Shown here in pieces: positions 1-9,417 of a stretch of DNA of 64,000 nucleotides (its first letter is position 1; each line of letters starts with the position of its first letter). A program made the position numbers and the translations under genes. The stretch spans positions 558,001-622,000 of the forward strand of contig NZ_JABTEX010000003.1 in NCBI RefSeq assembly GCF_015711645.1, given 5' to 3'. This DNA comes from Planomonospora sp. ID82291 (lineage in GTDB: Bacteria; Actinomycetota; Actinomycetes; Streptosporangiales; Streptosporangiaceae). The notes beneath the pieces are model-generated. The model saw only the letters and a list, made by a program, of their open reading frames with translations. It was not told the origin of the DNA and ran no database searches.

Positions 1-16
1 AGTGATCACTTCCGGC

Positions 17-235
17 TCAGTGGCACGGAACGCCGAGCAGGTGGCGCCCGTCGTGCATGAGCTCGTGCAGGTAGTTCCCGGCCTGCGAGATCGCCCCCTG
101 GTCGAAGGCGACCAGGTAGGCCAGGAGCAGCAGCGCCGGTACGGCGAGCAGCCAGCGGGTGAGGGAGGCCCAGGGGATGGGGCGGGAAACGGGCCCGGAA
201 ATGGACTGGGCGTGCGGAGCCGAGATCTGGCTCAC
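17..235 (-). CDS. cbtB: CbtB-type cobalt transporter small subunit
   Basis: A 72-residue protein with one membrane helix (about residues 27-45) and a C-terminal histidine-rich motif, HELMHDGRHLLGVPCH, typical of the CbtB family. CbtB works with the larger membrane protein CbtA in cobalt uptake for cobalamin synthesis. The GTG start at 235 is chosen because AAGGAGG lies just upstream. A cobalamin riboswitch immediately upstream on the same strand supports the role. cbtA is expected next, beyond the left edge, and cannot be seen here. Confidence 0.85.
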   Translation of the reverse strand: MSQISAPHAQSISGPVSRPIPWASLTRWLLAVPALLLLAYLVAFDQGAISQAGNYLHELMHDGRHLLGVPCH

Positions 236-257
236 GGGCACCTCCTTCAGGGATTGC

Positions 258-395
258 GCGTCCCTTTTCGTCGGTCGGTGGCGGCCGAGTGACCTGGCTC
301 CCGTCCCCGCAGGGCCGGTTACAGTGGCGCGACCGCACCGGAATCTCACCGGATTTCCCCCGCGCCGCCACAAAACACCCGGAACGTACCCCGGG
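258..395 (-). promoter_or_regulatory. Cobalamin (B12) riboswitch upstream of cbtB
   Basis: Read on the minus strand, the leader contains the conserved cobalamin riboswitch blocks in order: AATCCGGTGAGATTCCGG, then CGCCACTGTAACCGG (B12 box region), then GGGAGCCAGGTCACTC. It ends about 20 nt before the cbtB start and its ribosome binding site. Known members of this class shut down expression when adenosylcobalamin is plentiful. The exact ends are estimates. Confidence 0.9.
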
Positions 396-484
396 ATCGG
401 CCCTCCCGTCAATCTCGGACGATCACGCGCCCCGGCCGCCGCGGAGCGGGCCCCGCATCGGCCGTACCCTCCCCGGGTACGCGG

Positions 485-518
485 AACCGCGCCGGGACCG
501 TGGGGTCCCGGCGCGGTT
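485..518 (-). terminator. Hairpin terminator downstream of dop
   Basis: A perfect 15-bp inverted repeat (485-499 and 504-518) with a 4-nt loop lies about 30 nt after the dop stop codon. It separates dop from the riboswitch-controlled cbtB unit. There is no U-rich tail, as is common in high-GC actinobacteria. Confidence 0.7.
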
Positions 519-547
519 GCGCGCGGTCGTCGTCCGGCCCCGGGCCC

Positions 548-2065
548 TCACTTCTCGCCGGTGAGGGCGGTGACCAGGTCGGCGGCGGTGCGGCAGCGGT
601 CGAACAGGTCGCCCACGTGCGCCTTGGTGCCGCGCAGCGGCTCCAGGGTCGGGACGCGCTGCAGGGACTCGCGGCCGGGGATGTCGAAGATGACCGAGTC
701 CCACGAGGCGGCGGCGACCGCCTCGCTGTACTGGCTCAGGCACCGGCCGCGGAAGTAGGCGCGGGTGTCGCTGGGCGGCACCTCGACGGCGCGCTGCACC
801 TCCTCCTCGGTCACCAGGCGCTGCATCCGGCCCCGGGCGACCAGGCGGTTGTACAGGCCCCGGTCGGGGCGGATGTCGGAGTACTGCAGGTCGACGAGCT
901 GCAGGCGCGGGTGCGACCACGGCAGCCCGTCGCGGGTCCGGTAGCCCTCCAGGAGCTCCAGCTTGGCGACCCAGTCGAGCTCCCCGGACAGTTGCATCGG
1001 GTCCTCGGCCAGGCGGGTCAGGACCGACTCCCAGCGGTCCAGGACGTCCTTGGTGGGCTCGTCCATGCCGGCGCCGCCGCGGGTCTCGGCGTACTTCCTG
1101 GCCAGTTCGAGGTATTCCATCTGGAGCTGGACGGCCGTCAGCCTCCGGCCGTCGCGCATCGTGATCTCGTACTTCAGTGTGGGGTCGTGGGAGACCGCGC
1201 GCAGCGCCTGCACCGGGTTCTCCACGGCGAGGTCGCGGGTGAAGTAGCCGTCCTCGATCATGGCCAGGACCAGCGCGGTGGAGCCCAGCTTCAGGTAGGT
1301 GGAGATCTCCGACATGTTGGCGTCGCCGATGATGACGTGCAGGCGGCGGTACTTCTCCGGGTCGGCGTGCGGCTCGTCGCGGGTGTTGATGATCGGCCGC
1401 TTGAGCGTGGTCTCCAGGCCGACCTCGACCTCGAAGAAGTCGGCCCGCTGGCTGATCTGGAAGCCCTCGCCGCGCGAGTCCTGCCCGATGCCGACGCGCC
1501 CGGCGCCGGTGACCACCTGCCGGGAGACGAAGAACGGCGTCAGGTGCCGGACGATGTCGGCGAACGGCGTGGCGCGCCGCATCAGGTAGTTCTCGTGGCA
1601 GCCGTAGGAGGCGCCCTTGTTGTCGGTGTTGTTCTTGTAGAGCTGGATCGGCGCGTTGCTCGGGATCGCCGAGGCGCGCACCGCGGCGTCGTGCATGACC
1701 CGCTCCCCCGCCTTGTCCCAGAGCACCGCGGCCCGGGGGTTGGTGCACTCCGGCGTGGAGTACTCGGGGTGGGCGTGGTCGACGTACAGCCGCGCTCCGT
1801 TGGTGAGGATCACGTTGGCCAGGCCGAGGTCCTCGTCGGTGAGCTGGCTGGCGTCGGCCACCTCCCTGGCGAGGTCGAAGCCCCGCGCGTCGCGCAGGGG
1901 GTTCTCCTCCTCGAAGTCCCACCGCGCCCGCCGCGCCCGGGCCGCCGAGGCGGCCAGGTAGGCGTTGACGACCTGGGAGGAGGTCACCATCGCGTTGGCC
2001 CCCGGCTGTCCGGGCACGGAGATGCCGTACTCGGTCTCGATGCCCATCACCCGCCGTACCGTCAT
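548..2065 (-). CDS. dop: Depupylase/deamidase Dop of the Pup-proteasome system
   Basis: A 505-residue member of the Dop/PafA family (glutamine-synthetase fold). It removes or deamidates the protein modifier Pup. It has the N-terminal MGIETEYGI and the block [19 protein letters not shown]. The DHAHPEYS form marks Dop; the PafA ligase has a different version (DVGSHPEYATPE). [25 protein letters not shown]-like and NTRDEPHAD motifs are also present. The ATG at 2065 is preceded by GAGGGTG. An in-frame GTG at 2071 is the alternative. An AT-rich TATATA element about 40 nt upstream may be a -10. pup, prcBA and pafA do not follow in this window, which is unusual. Confidence 0.95.
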   Translation of the reverse strand: MTVRRVMGIETEYGISVPGQPGANAMVTSSQVVNAYLAASAARARRARWDFEEENPLRDARGFDLAREVADASQLTDEDLGLANVILTNGARLYVDHAHPEYSTPECTNPRAAVLWDKAGERVMHDAAVRASAIPSNAPIQLYKNNTDNKGASYGCHENYLMRRATPFADIVRHLTPFFVSRQVVTGAGRVGIGQDSRGEGFQISQRADFFEVEVGLETTLKRPIINTRDEPHADPEKYRRLHVIIGDANMSEISTYLKLGSTALVLAMIEDGYFTRDLAVENPVQALRAVSHDPTLKYEITMRDGRRLTAVQLQMEYLELARKYAETRGGAGMDEPTKDVLDRWESVLTRLAEDPMQLSGELDWVAKLELLEGYRTRDGLPWSHPRLQLVDLQYSDIRPDRGLYNRLVARGRMQRLVTEEEVQRAVEVPPSDTRAYFRGRCLSQYSEAVAAASWDSVIFDIPGRESLQRVPTLEPLRGTKAHVGDLFDRCRTAADLVTALTGEK

Positions 2066-2151
2066 GCGCACCCTCTGTTCATCCGGGGCTGTCGTGTCCG
2101 CCGTATATATCCCCGAGCCTAGACCCTTCACTATGCCCAGCGCTTGGACAG

Positions 2152-3312
2152 TTATGGCACCGAGGCCTTTCGGTCCAGCGGCGCGACCTCCGGCGAGGGC
2201 TCGGCGGGGACCAGGAGGGAGGCGGCGGCGCGGCGCCGCCGGCGGGCCTTCACGAACTCCTGGACGGGCCGCTCGGCCACCCGGTGGACCGCGTAGGAGA
2301 AGGCCATCGTGGCCAGGACCGTGACGAGGGCGGTCAGCCAGGGCGGCAGCGCGTCGCGCAGCGCGGGGACGATCAGGACGGCCCCGGCGGTGTGGAACAG
2401 GTAGACCGGGTAGGTGATCGCGCCCAGGACGACCAGGCCGCGCCCGCGCAGCCATCCCAGCCCGCCCAGGGCCACCATGGCCATCAGCGCGTAGAAGGTC
2501 ACCACGGTCGCGACGATCGCCCAGTCGGGCACCGGCATCGCGGCGTAGCCGACCAGGTCGATCCGGCCGTGCACGCGGTTCAGGGCGGCGTCGACGGCCA
2601 GTCCGCCGCTGATGCCGGCCGTGCACCACAGCACGAGGCGGGGACCGTACCGGGTCATGAGGTAGAAGGACATGCCGCCGACGAAGTAGGCCGCGTACTT
2701 GGGCATCACGATCAGGTCGACCCAGTGGTTCTCGATGCCCGCGAAGGCGGAGACGCCCGCGGCGGCCAGCCAGACGCCCATGAAGACCAGGCAGCGGCCC
2801 AGCGTCGCCCCGACGACCACGAGCACGGAGATGAGCAGGTAGAAGCGGAGTTCGACCCAGAGCGACCAGTAGACGCCGGTGGCGTCGGTGACCTCGAACA
2901 GGCGCTGGAGCATGGTCAGGTTCGTCAGGTACTCCCCCGGGCCCAGCTTGGGGTCCAGCGCCGTGGCGGCGGTCAGGCCGTACAGCGCGGCGGTGACGCC
3001 GACGCTGATCCAGTAGGCCGGGTAGAGCCGCACGAGGCGGGAGAGCGCGAACGCGCCGAGCCCGCGCCCCCAGATGCTCATCAGGATGACGAATCCGCTG
3101 ATCATGAAGAACAGCTCGACGCCGAGGATGCCGAGCCCGGAGACCGTGGAGATCGCCGGGAAGAGCTCGGCCGGCACCTCTCCCCACACCGAGCGGAACG
3201 CGATGAAGTAGTGGAAGGCCAGCACCGCCAGGGCGGCGACGAAACGCAGGAGGTCCAGCTCGACGAGGCGGCCGCTTCCCCGTGCCGCTCCGCGGGACCC
3301 CGCGCCGGTCAA
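2152..3312 (-). CDS. Acyltransferase family 3 (OafA/YrhL-like) membrane protein
   Basis: A 386-residue multi-pass membrane protein of the acyltransferase-3 family (PF01757). These enzymes move acetyl or other acyl groups onto cell-surface sugars, lipids or antibiotics. The family pattern of an Arg in the first helix followed by a His is seen ([16 protein letters not shown], about residues 22-37), and about ten hydrophobic helices follow. The start is TTG at 3312, as no ATG or GTG lies near the conserved N-terminus. It sits 86 bp upstream of dop on the same strand, but no functional link is evident. The acceptor is unknown. Confidence 0.8.
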   Translation of the reverse strand: MTGAGSRGAARGSGRLVELDLLRFVAALAVLAFHYFIAFRSVWGEVPAELFPAISTVSGLGILGVELFFMISGFVILMSIWGRGLGAFALSRLVRLYPAYWISVGVTAALYGLTAATALDPKLGPGEYLTNLTMLQRLFEVTDATGVYWSLWVELRFYLLISVLVVVGATLGRCLVFMGVWLAAAGVSAFAGIENHWVDLIVMPKYAAYFVGGMSFYLMTRYGPRLVLWCTAGISGGLAVDAALNRVHGRIDLVGYAAMPVPDWAIVATVVTFYALMAMVALGGLGWLRGRGLVVLGAITYPVYLFHTAGAVLIVPALRDALPPWLTALVTVLATMAFSYAVHRVAERPVQEFVKARRRRRAAASLLVPAEPSPEVAPLDRKASVP

Positions 3313-3394
3313 CGGACGACCGGTCCGGAATGTTCACGCACGCCCCTTGGACGACATACCGACCCTTTGGGTTCCCTGGGGTGGATTTTTACTT

Positions 3395-4672
3395 TTACTC
3401 AGTCGGCGTCACCAGGGCCACACCAGGCGATGTTCGCCTCTCCCGGCGGGAGAAGTTCCGGCTGGTGGGGACCAGGGCGGCCGCGACGGGCGCCGAAAAG
3501 CACACCAGAGCGCAGACGGCCAGTACCGGCCGCAGGCCGAAGGCGTCGACGGCCGGGGCGAGGAAGGCCAGGCCGACGGGGGCCAGGCCGTAGGAGACGA
3601 GGAAGTCCAGCGAGGACACCCGGGCCAGCAGACGCGGCTCGACCTCGCGCTGGGTGGCGGTGAACCAGGGCACGTTGAACAACTCGATGCCCAGTCCGGC
3701 GATCGCGTAGGCGGCGAACACCGCCGCCGGGTGGACCGGCAGGAGCAGGCTGAGCGGCGCGAACCCGTACAGCGCCAGACCGGCCAGCGCGGCCCACCCC
3801 TGGGCGCGCGGCCTCCACCGGGCCACGAGGACGGCTCCGGCGAGCGCGCCGAGGGTGTAGGCGGTCAGGGCCGCCGCGAGAACCGCCTCGGTCCCGTAGC
3901 GGTCGCGGCTGACCAGCGGGAGCGCCACCCCGGTGGCGGAGTATCCGGTGAAGATGACGGCGGCCAGCGCGGCCAGGCCGGCCAGGAACCACGGATGCCG
4001 CCGTGCCTCGCGCACGCCCTCGCCGAACTCCTTCAGCAGTGACGCCCTGTCGGCCGCGGGCGCGGGGGCCCGCAGGCTCCGGGACGGCAGCAGCGCGGCG
4101 ATCAGCCACAGCAGGCCGGTGCCGACCAGCAGCGTCCAGGTGTCCAGTACGACCGCCGCCAGTGCGGTGGCCGTCGGCGCGACCAAGGTCGTGACGCGCA
4201 CCGCCAGGGTGAGGGCGGCATTGGCCTGCCGGCGCCGGCCGGCGTCGACCACCTCGGCGGTGAGCGCCTGGAAGGCCGGCCGGCACGCGCCCTGACCGGC
4301 GCCGACGACCGCCGCCGCGGCGCTCATGAGCAGGACCGAGCGGCCAAGGCCCAGCGCGATGAGCGGGGTGGCCAGGGCGGCGGCCAGGCCGGCCCACAGG
4401 ACGACGGCCCGGCGCGAGTACCGGTCGGCCAGGACCCCGGCGACGGGCACCGCGACGAGGAAGCCCACGGTGCGGGCGGCCAGGACGATTCCGAGGCCGG
4501 CGGCGGTGAGCGAGCGGTCCAGCACGGCCAGCCCGAGGATGAACGGCAGCGCCCAGGTCGCCAGGCCGGAGGCGGTGGTGCCGCACCACAACCGGACGAA
4601 TCGCCGCTCGCGCAGGATGGAGCGCGGTGGCGGGTGGGCGGCGTCCGAAGCGATGGGCGTCGGTGTGATCAC
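3395..4672 (-). CDS. MFS transporter, EntS-like exporter (MFS_3)
   Basis: A 425-residue, 12-helix major facilitator protein of the EntS/MFS_3 type, with the motif GVLADRYSRRAVV (about residues 78-90) between helices 2 and 3. Family members export siderophores or drugs. The GTG start at 4672 follows GGAGGA. It is divergent from the ABC importer at 4758, and a perfect palindrome lies between the two genes. Shared metal-responsive control of an exporter and an importer is therefore likely but inferred. Confidence 0.75.
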   Translation of the reverse strand: MITPTPIASDAAHPPPRSILRERRFVRLWCGTTASGLATWALPFILGLAVLDRSLTAAGLGIVLAARTVGFLVAVPVAGVLADRYSRRAVVLWAGLAAALATPLIALGLGRSVLLMSAAAAVVGAGQGACRPAFQALTAEVVDAGRRRQANAALTLAVRVTTLVAPTATALAAVVLDTWTLLVGTGLLWLIAALLPSRSLRAPAPAADRASLLKEFGEGVREARRHPWFLAGLAALAAVIFTGYSATGVALPLVSRDRYGTEAVLAAALTAYTLGALAGAVLVARWRPRAQGWAALAGLALYGFAPLSLLLPVHPAAVFAAYAIAGLGIELFNVPWFTATQREVEPRLLARVSSLDFLVSYGLAPVGLAFLAPAVDAFGLRPVLAVCALVCFSAPVAAALVPTSRNFSRRERRTSPGVALVTPTE

Positions 4673-4725
4673 AGGGGGTGTCCTCCGGACGAGTTCAGGT
4701 CGGGCGCTGGGGCGGATTCGACAAC

Positions 4726-4748
4726 ATGATAGTGAAAACCACTATCAT
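4726..4748. promoter_or_regulatory. Perfect 9-5-9 palindrome, candidate Fur/Zur-family operator
   Basis: ATGATAGTG (4726-4734), a 5-nt spacer and CACTATCAT (4740-4748) form a perfect inverted repeat in a short AT-rich island. It lies in the 85-bp gap between the divergent exporter and importer genes. Its layout resembles metal-regulator boxes of the Fur superfamily (TGATAatg-type half sites). Which regulator binds is not known from the sequence. Confidence 0.6.
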
Positions 4749-4757
4749 TTGCGTTCC

Positions 4758-5792
4758 ATGAGGATCTCCCCTAAACCCCGTACCGCTGCTCTCGCCGGGC
4801 TTCTGCTGGCGCTCACGACGGCCGGCTGCGGCGCCGGTCCGGCGTCCCCGGCCTCTCCCACGGCTCCCGCATCGGCCGCTTCCGCCGCGCCGGTGAAGGT
4901 GGAGAGCTGCGGTCACGACCTCTCGTTCGCCCGCCCTCCGCAGCGGGTGGTCACGCTGGACCAGTCCTCGACCGAAACCCTGCTGGCGCTGGGGCTTCAG
5001 GACCGCATGGCCGGAACCTCCAACCTCAAGACCAAGGTGGCGGCGCAGTACCAGAGCGCCTACGGCACCGTCCCCGTGCTCAACCCGAAGCTCCTCACCG
5101 CCGAGCAGCTCCGTGCGGCCACCCCGGATCTGGTCGTCTCCTCCTTCACCGATCTGTACACCAAGGACCGCGTCGGCACCCGCGAGGAACTGCGCCGGCT
5201 GGGGCTGCCGTCCTACGTGAGCGCGGTCGACTGCCCGGAGGGCGGCGGGTCCGGCCGCACCCCGTTCGACCTGCTGCTGCGCGACTACGAGAACCTGGGC
5301 CGGATCTTCCGGGTCGAGGACCGGGCCGCGAAACTGATCGCCGAACAGCGCCAGGCCCTCGACCGGGCCGCCGACGTGCGCTCCAGCGTGACCGGCGAGC
5401 CCACGGTCGTCTGGCTGTACTCGGTGTACGCCGGTCTGCCGTACGTCGCGGGCAACGGCGGCATGCCCAGTGCCATGAGCGAACTGGTCGGCGTCCGCAA
5501 CGCCTTCGACGACGTGGACGAGGACTGGCCCGAGGTGTCCTGGGAGGAGATCGCCAGGCGGGATCCGGACATCATCGTGATCGGCGATCTGTCCGAGCGC
5601 GGAGCAGCGGGGGACAGCGCGGCGGAGAAGCTGGCCATGCTGCGCGAGGAGCCGACGATGTCGAAGCTCACCGCCGTCAAGGAGAACCGCATCGTGCAGG
5701 TTCCCGGAATCGAGATGGACCCGTCGGTGCGCACGGTGAACACGCTCGGCCTCTTCGCCGACGGACTGCGGAAACTCGGTCATGTCCGCTAA
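4758..5792 (+). CDS. ABC transporter substrate-binding lipoprotein (BtuF/FecB-like)
   Basis: A 344-residue periplasmic-binding-protein class III (helical backbone) lipoprotein. The signal peptide ends in a lipobox with Cys24 (LTTAGC), followed by an Ala/Ser/Pro linker. The mature domain opens with SCGHDLSFARPPQRVVTLD, typical of the BtuF/FecB group that delivers metal chelates or corrinoids to FecCD permeases. The ATG at 4758 starts only 10 nt after the palindromic operator and has no clear Shine-Dalgarno. The stop overlaps the permease start by 11 nt, so the three genes form one operon. The substrate (siderophore, metallophore or cobalamin) cannot be told from sequence alone. Confidence 0.85.
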   Translation: MRISPKPRTAALAGLLLALTTAGCGAGPASPASPTAPASAASAAPVKVESCGHDLSFARPPQRVVTLDQSSTETLLALGLQDRMAGTSNLKTKVAAQYQSAYGTVPVLNPKLLTAEQLRAATPDLVVSSFTDLYTKDRVGTREELRRLGLPSYVSAVDCPEGGGSGRTPFDLLLRDYENLGRIFRVEDRAAKLIAEQRQALDRAADVRSSVTGEPTVVWLYSVYAGLPYVAGNGGMPSAMSELVGVRNAFDDVDEDWPEVSWEEIARRDPDIIVIGDLSERGAAGDSAAEKLAMLREEPTMSKLTAVKENRIVQVPGIEMDPSVRTVNTLGLFADGLRKLGHVR

Positions 5793-6885
5793 CGGCGTCG
5801 ATGTGTCGGTCCTCCACCCCGCCGCCAGAGACCGCACCCCACCCGGTGATGTCCGCGCTGATCCGCCGGGCCGCCCAGGGGCGTCCGTCGCGGTGCTGCT
5901 CCTGGCCGGGGCGGGGCTGCTGATCGCTTCCGTGGCGGTCTCGGTGCTGATCGGCACCTCTGAGATCACCTATGCCGATCTGGGCCGCGTCCTGGGAACC
6001 CGTCTGGGCCTGCCGGTGGACCCCCTGCCCGGCCTGCTCGACTCGCTCGTCTGGGACCTGCGCGTGCCCCGCGTGCTCCTGGCGGCGCTGGTGGGCGCCT
6101 CGCTCGCGCTGTGCGGGGCGGTGCTGCAGGCGGTGACCCGCAACGGCCTGGCCGACCCCTATCTGCTGGGCATCTCCTCCGGCGCGTCCACCGGCGCGGT
6201 GGCCGTCGTCGTCCTCGGGCTGGGCGCGGGCCCGTTCTCGGTGGCCGGCGGCGCGTTCGCCGGCGCGCTGCTCTCGTTCGCCCTGCTCATGGTGTTGCTG
6301 CGGCGCAGCGGCATGGGCTCCATGAGGATCGTGCTGACCGGCGTCATCGTCGCGGAGCTCTTCGCGGCGATCACCGCACTCGTGATGATCGCCTCCGGGG
6401 ACGCCGACAGCACCCGCGCGATCCTCCACTGGCTGCTCGGCTCGATGGCCTCGGCCCGATGGGACGCGGTGATCGCGAGCGCGGTCGTCACCGTCGCAGG
6501 ATTGTGCGTCATCTGGCCGTACGCCACCGCCCTGGACGGGTTCTCCTTCGGCACCGACACGGCCTCCTCCCTGGGCATCGACGTGCGAACGACCCGCATC
6601 GTGCTGCTGGGCCTCACGGCGCTGCTCACCGCGGTGGCCGTGGCCGGCGTGGGCGCCGTCGGCTTCGTCGGCCTGATCGTGCCCCACGGCGTGCGTTTCC
6701 TGGTCGGCCCGCTGCACCGGGTGCTGCTTCCCTTCAGCGCCCTGGCCGGCGCGATCTTCCTGGTGTGGACCGACGCGCTGGCCCGCGTCGCCTTCGCCCC
6801 GCAGGAGGTACCGGTCGGCGTGTTCACGGCCCTCCTCGGCGTTCCGCTGTTCCTGCTGATCCTGCGCAGGCGAGGTGAGCTGTGA
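5782..6885 (+). CDS. ABC transporter permease, FecCD/BtuC family
   Basis: A 367-residue permease with about nine or ten hydrophobic helices and the FecCD signature blocks (LRVPRVLLAALVGASLALCG, RNGLADPYLLGISSGAS, VGFVGLIVPHGVRFLVGP). It forms the membrane channel for the lipoprotein encoded just before it. The start lies inside the end of the preceding gene and its stop overlaps the ATPase start (GTGA). An N-terminal extension of about 35 residues precedes the first helix. Confidence 0.9.
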   Translation: MSANGVDVSVLHPAARDRTPPGDVRADPPGRPGASVAVLLLAGAGLLIASVAVSVLIGTSEITYADLGRVLGTRLGLPVDPLPGLLDSLVWDLRVPRVLLAALVGASLALCGAVLQAVTRNGLADPYLLGISSGASTGAVAVVVLGLGAGPFSVAGGAFAGALLSFALLMVLLRRSGMGSMRIVLTGVIVAELFAAITALVMIASGDADSTRAILHWLLGSMASARWDAVIASAVVTVAGLCVIWPYATALDGFSFGTDTASSLGIDVRTTRIVLLGLTALLTAVAVAGVGAVGFVGLIVPHGVRFLVGPLHRVLLPFSALAGAIFLVWTDALARVAFAPQEVPVGVFTALLGVPLFLLILRRRGEL

Positions 6886-7679
6886 ACATCGACGTCGAGC
6901 GCCTCGCCTGGGGCGTCCCGGGCAAGCCCATCGTCCGGGACGTCACCGTGCGCATCCGATCCGGGCAGACCGTGGGGCTGATCGGTCCCAACGGCTCCGG
7001 TAAATCCTCCCTGCTGCGGTGCATCGCCGGACTCCGCGAACCCACCGCGGGCGTGATCCGCTACGACGGGCACGACATCCGCGGCTGGAGCGCCCGCCGG
7101 ATCGCGCGGCGGGTCGCCTTCGCCGAGCAGTCCGTCGACGCCGACAGCGACCTGCGGGTCGCCGACGTCGTCGCGCTCGGCCGCATCCCTTTCCGAAGCC
7201 CGTGGAAGGACCTCGACCGAACCGACCGGAGGGTCATCGACGCCGCGCTGGAGCGCCTTGAGTTGGCCGGACTGCGGACCAGGGAGTGGAAGACCCTCTC
7301 CGGCGGTGAACGCCAGCGCGCCCACATCGCACGCGCCCTCGCTCAGCAGCCCTGGTGCATCCTGCTCGACGAGCCCACCAACCACCTGGACATCAAACAC
7401 CAGCTCGCGCTGATGGACCTGCTGGCCGGCACCGACCAGACCGTCCTGGTGGCCCTGCACGACCTGTCGCTGGCGGCCCGCTCCTGCGACCGGCTGATCC
7501 TGATGAGCGGCGGCGCGCTCATCGCCGACGGAACCCCTGAGGAGGTCCTCACCCCCGAACGGCTGCGGAACGTCTTCGACGTCGAGGCCCGTGTCGCTCC
7601 TGACCCGCTGGGAAACCTGGCCATCGCTTACGCCCGCCCCGGTGCGCCGATCACCGCCGTCGCCGCGCCGCCCGACTGA
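6882..7679 (+). CDS. ABC transporter ATP-binding protein, FecE/BtuD-like
   Basis: A 265-residue ATPase that powers the FecCD-type importer. Walker A GPNGSGKS (about residues 35-42), signature LSGGERQR, Walker B ILLDEPTNHLD and the H-loop histidine in ALHDLS are all present. The GTG start overlaps the permease stop. The last 29 nt overlap the convergent DUF2252 gene. A single ATPase suggests a homodimer in the complex. Confidence 0.9.
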   Translation: MNIDVERLAWGVPGKPIVRDVTVRIRSGQTVGLIGPNGSGKSSLLRCIAGLREPTAGVIRYDGHDIRGWSARRIARRVAFAEQSVDADSDLRVADVVALGRIPFRSPWKDLDRTDRRVIDAALERLELAGLRTREWKTLSGGERQRAHIARALAQQPWCILLDEPTNHLDIKHQLALMDLLAGTDQTVLVALHDLSLAARSCDRLILMSGGALIADGTPEEVLTPERLRNVFDVEARVAPDPLGNLAIAYARPGAPITAVAAPPD

Positions 7680-9078
7680 GCCGGCCCATGCCGTCGGCGG
7701 CTTGCGGCGTCCACGCGGGCTCCAACCGGTGGCTTCTCAGCGCTTCGACGAAGGCCGCGTGGTCCCGCCGTACCTGGTCCGCATATGCCACGGCGAAGTC
7801 CCCCACCGCCTCCGTGAAGGCGTCGCCCGCTCCCAGGTAGGCGGCGATCGCGGTCGCGTCACCGGAGCGGGCGTGGCCGTGCGCCAGCGTCCAGCCGCAC
7901 GCGCCGGCGTAGCGCTTCAGCCGCTGCGGGCCCATCGCCGGAATGTCGGCCGCCCCCTTCATGTCGCGGAACTGCCGCCAGTAGTGGTCCCGCAGCGGAG
8001 CCGCCAGGGACCAGCCGAGAAAGATGTCACCGCTCGCCTGCATCAACCGCTGCCCCTCCACGACGCGCTGCCCTCCGCAGGAGAACCCGCTGCCGGGCAG
8101 GTGGGCCTCCAGCACCGATGCACCGGCCTCCTTGACCTGCAAGAAGAGTGGTTCGTCGTGCTCACGTCCCTGCATCAGGACGAGGAAGCAGCGCGTGCCG
8201 ACGCTGCCCACCCCCACCACCTTCAACGCGACGTCGACCATCCGGAAACGCGACAGCAGATGCCTCCGGTCACCTGAGAGCGACGACAGGTAACCGGTGA
8301 AGCTCTCCTCCACCTGACGGTGGAACGCCGCCCGATCCCCGTGCTCTCCCATCTCCCGCAGCGGGACGAGCAGCGGCGGTTCGCTTCTGATCCGCAGCCG
8401 CCCGCCGACCCTCTCGGTGAGCCTGCTCAGCACACGCCCGCTGGTCCGCCTGCTCGCTCTCTCCTGAGCCGAGGCGAACCGCCTGCGCTCCTTCCCGCGC
8501 GGGATCCTGTCCTTGATCATTTGCAGCGAGACCTGCGCGTACCACACGTCCAGCACACCCGCGGAGGCGAACCCCGCCATGGCCCGCTGGTAGGCGGTCA
8601 CCGACCGCACGGCCGCCTCGCGGCCTTCGGCGTCCCCGCAGCCGTTGTCACGCGCGGCGAGCACGAAACTGGCCGCCAGCCGCTTCACGTCCCACTCCCA
8701 CGGACCGGGCAGCGTCTCGTCGAAGTCGCTGACGTCGAAGACCTGTCTGCGCTCGGGGGAGGCGAACGTCCCGAAGTTCGCCAGGTGCGCATCACCGCAC
8801 AGCTGCACGGTGAAGCCGGTGACCGGAGTGCACGAGAGGTCGGCGGCCATCAGTGCCGCGCTCCCCCGGAAGAAGGCCAGCGGCGACTCCGCCATCCGCG
8901 CGTGCCGGACGGGCAGCAGCCAGGGCAGCCGACCGGCTTCCTGCGCCGACAGCCGGGCGACGGGGTCGGGACGGTTGCGGGACGGCACCCATCCGGCGTG
9001 CTCCCGGCGCGGAACGGCCTTACGGGCGGCCCTGCCCACCGCGGCCCGCTCTGCGGACACCGCCTTGCGGCTCTCCAT
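7651..9078 (-). CDS. DUF2252 family protein
   Basis: A 475-residue protein of the DUF2252 family, with FFRGSAALMAADL, QLCGDAHLANFGTFASPER and FDVSDFDETLPGPWEWD. The motif set resembles a kinase-like (aminoglycoside-phosphotransferase-type) fold, with GDAHLANFG and the later DFDE as candidate catalytic loops. No reaction is known for the family. The ATG at 9078 is preceded by GGGAGA. The frame stays open upstream through a tandem repeat to about 9330, but that stretch has no start signal and looks noncoding. The 3' end overlaps the ABC ATPase gene by 29 nt. Confidence 0.8.
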   Translation of the reverse strand: MESRKAVSAERAAVGRAARKAVPRREHAGWVPSRNRPDPVARLSAQEAGRLPWLLPVRHARMAESPLAFFRGSAALMAADLSCTPVTGFTVQLCGDAHLANFGTFASPERRQVFDVSDFDETLPGPWEWDVKRLAASFVLAARDNGCGDAEGREAAVRSVTAYQRAMAGFASAGVLDVWYAQVSLQMIKDRIPRGKERRRFASAQERASRRTSGRVLSRLTERVGGRLRIRSEPPLLVPLREMGEHGDRAAFHRQVEESFTGYLSSLSGDRRHLLSRFRMVDVALKVVGVGSVGTRCFLVLMQGREHDEPLFLQVKEAGASVLEAHLPGSGFSCGGQRVVEGQRLMQASGDIFLGWSLAAPLRDHYWRQFRDMKGAADIPAMGPQRLKRYAGACGWTLAHGHARSGDATAIAAYLGAGDAFTEAVGDFAVAYADQVRRDHAAFVEALRSHRLEPAWTPQAADGMGRLSRAARRRR

Positions 9079-9208
9079 CGCGTCTCCCTGCCACCCGGTC
9101 CGCGCCGTCCGGCCACACCGGGAGAGCCCCACCGAACGGGGGGTCTCCCCGTGTCCCGTCCTCATCTCCAGCATGCGCCCGGCGCCCGCGGGGGCCGGAC
9201 GGCGGGTG

Positions 9209-9309
9209 GGTGTTGGGCCTCCGCGTCCGCTTACGCCTGTGTTGGGCGTTCGGCCGCCGCGCCCGCTTACGCCTGTGTTGGGCGTTCGGCCGCCGCGCCC
9301 GCTTACGCC
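9209..9309. repeat. Tandem 36-bp repeat (about 2.8 copies)
   Basis: Two identical 36-bp units (9238-9273 and 9274-9309) are preceded by a diverged partial copy (9209-9237). Each begins TGTGTTGGGCGTTCGG and ends CGCTTACGCC. The repeat lies between the DUF2252 start and the arc stop. The rest of this 339-bp gap holds only the arc terminator and the DUF2252 leader. Confidence 0.9.
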
Positions 9310-9371
9310 TCTGTATCGCGTCGTGCGCACCGGCGCGAGGAGGCGGTCCCGGACGCGGCCGGACGCGGAAC

Positions 9372-9400
9372 GGCGCGGCCCCCGGGTGGGGAGCCGCGCC
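9372..9400 (-). terminator. Hairpin downstream of arc
   Basis: Arms GGCGCGGC (9372-9379) and GCCGCGCC (9393-9400), with further C/G pairing inside, lie 18 nt after the arc stop. They probably end the arc transcript. Confidence 0.5.
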
Positions 9401-9417
9401 GCCGGCGGACGCCGTGC

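Noticed and set aside
548-3337. A single reading frame linking dop to upstream sequence (about 929 codons)
   Set aside because: The frame is open by chance because of high GC; the family N-terminus and ribosome site fix the start at 2065, and the acyltransferase is in another frame.
9209-9309. A small CRISPR array
   Set aside because: The units are directly adjacent with no spacers and no cas genes are nearby.
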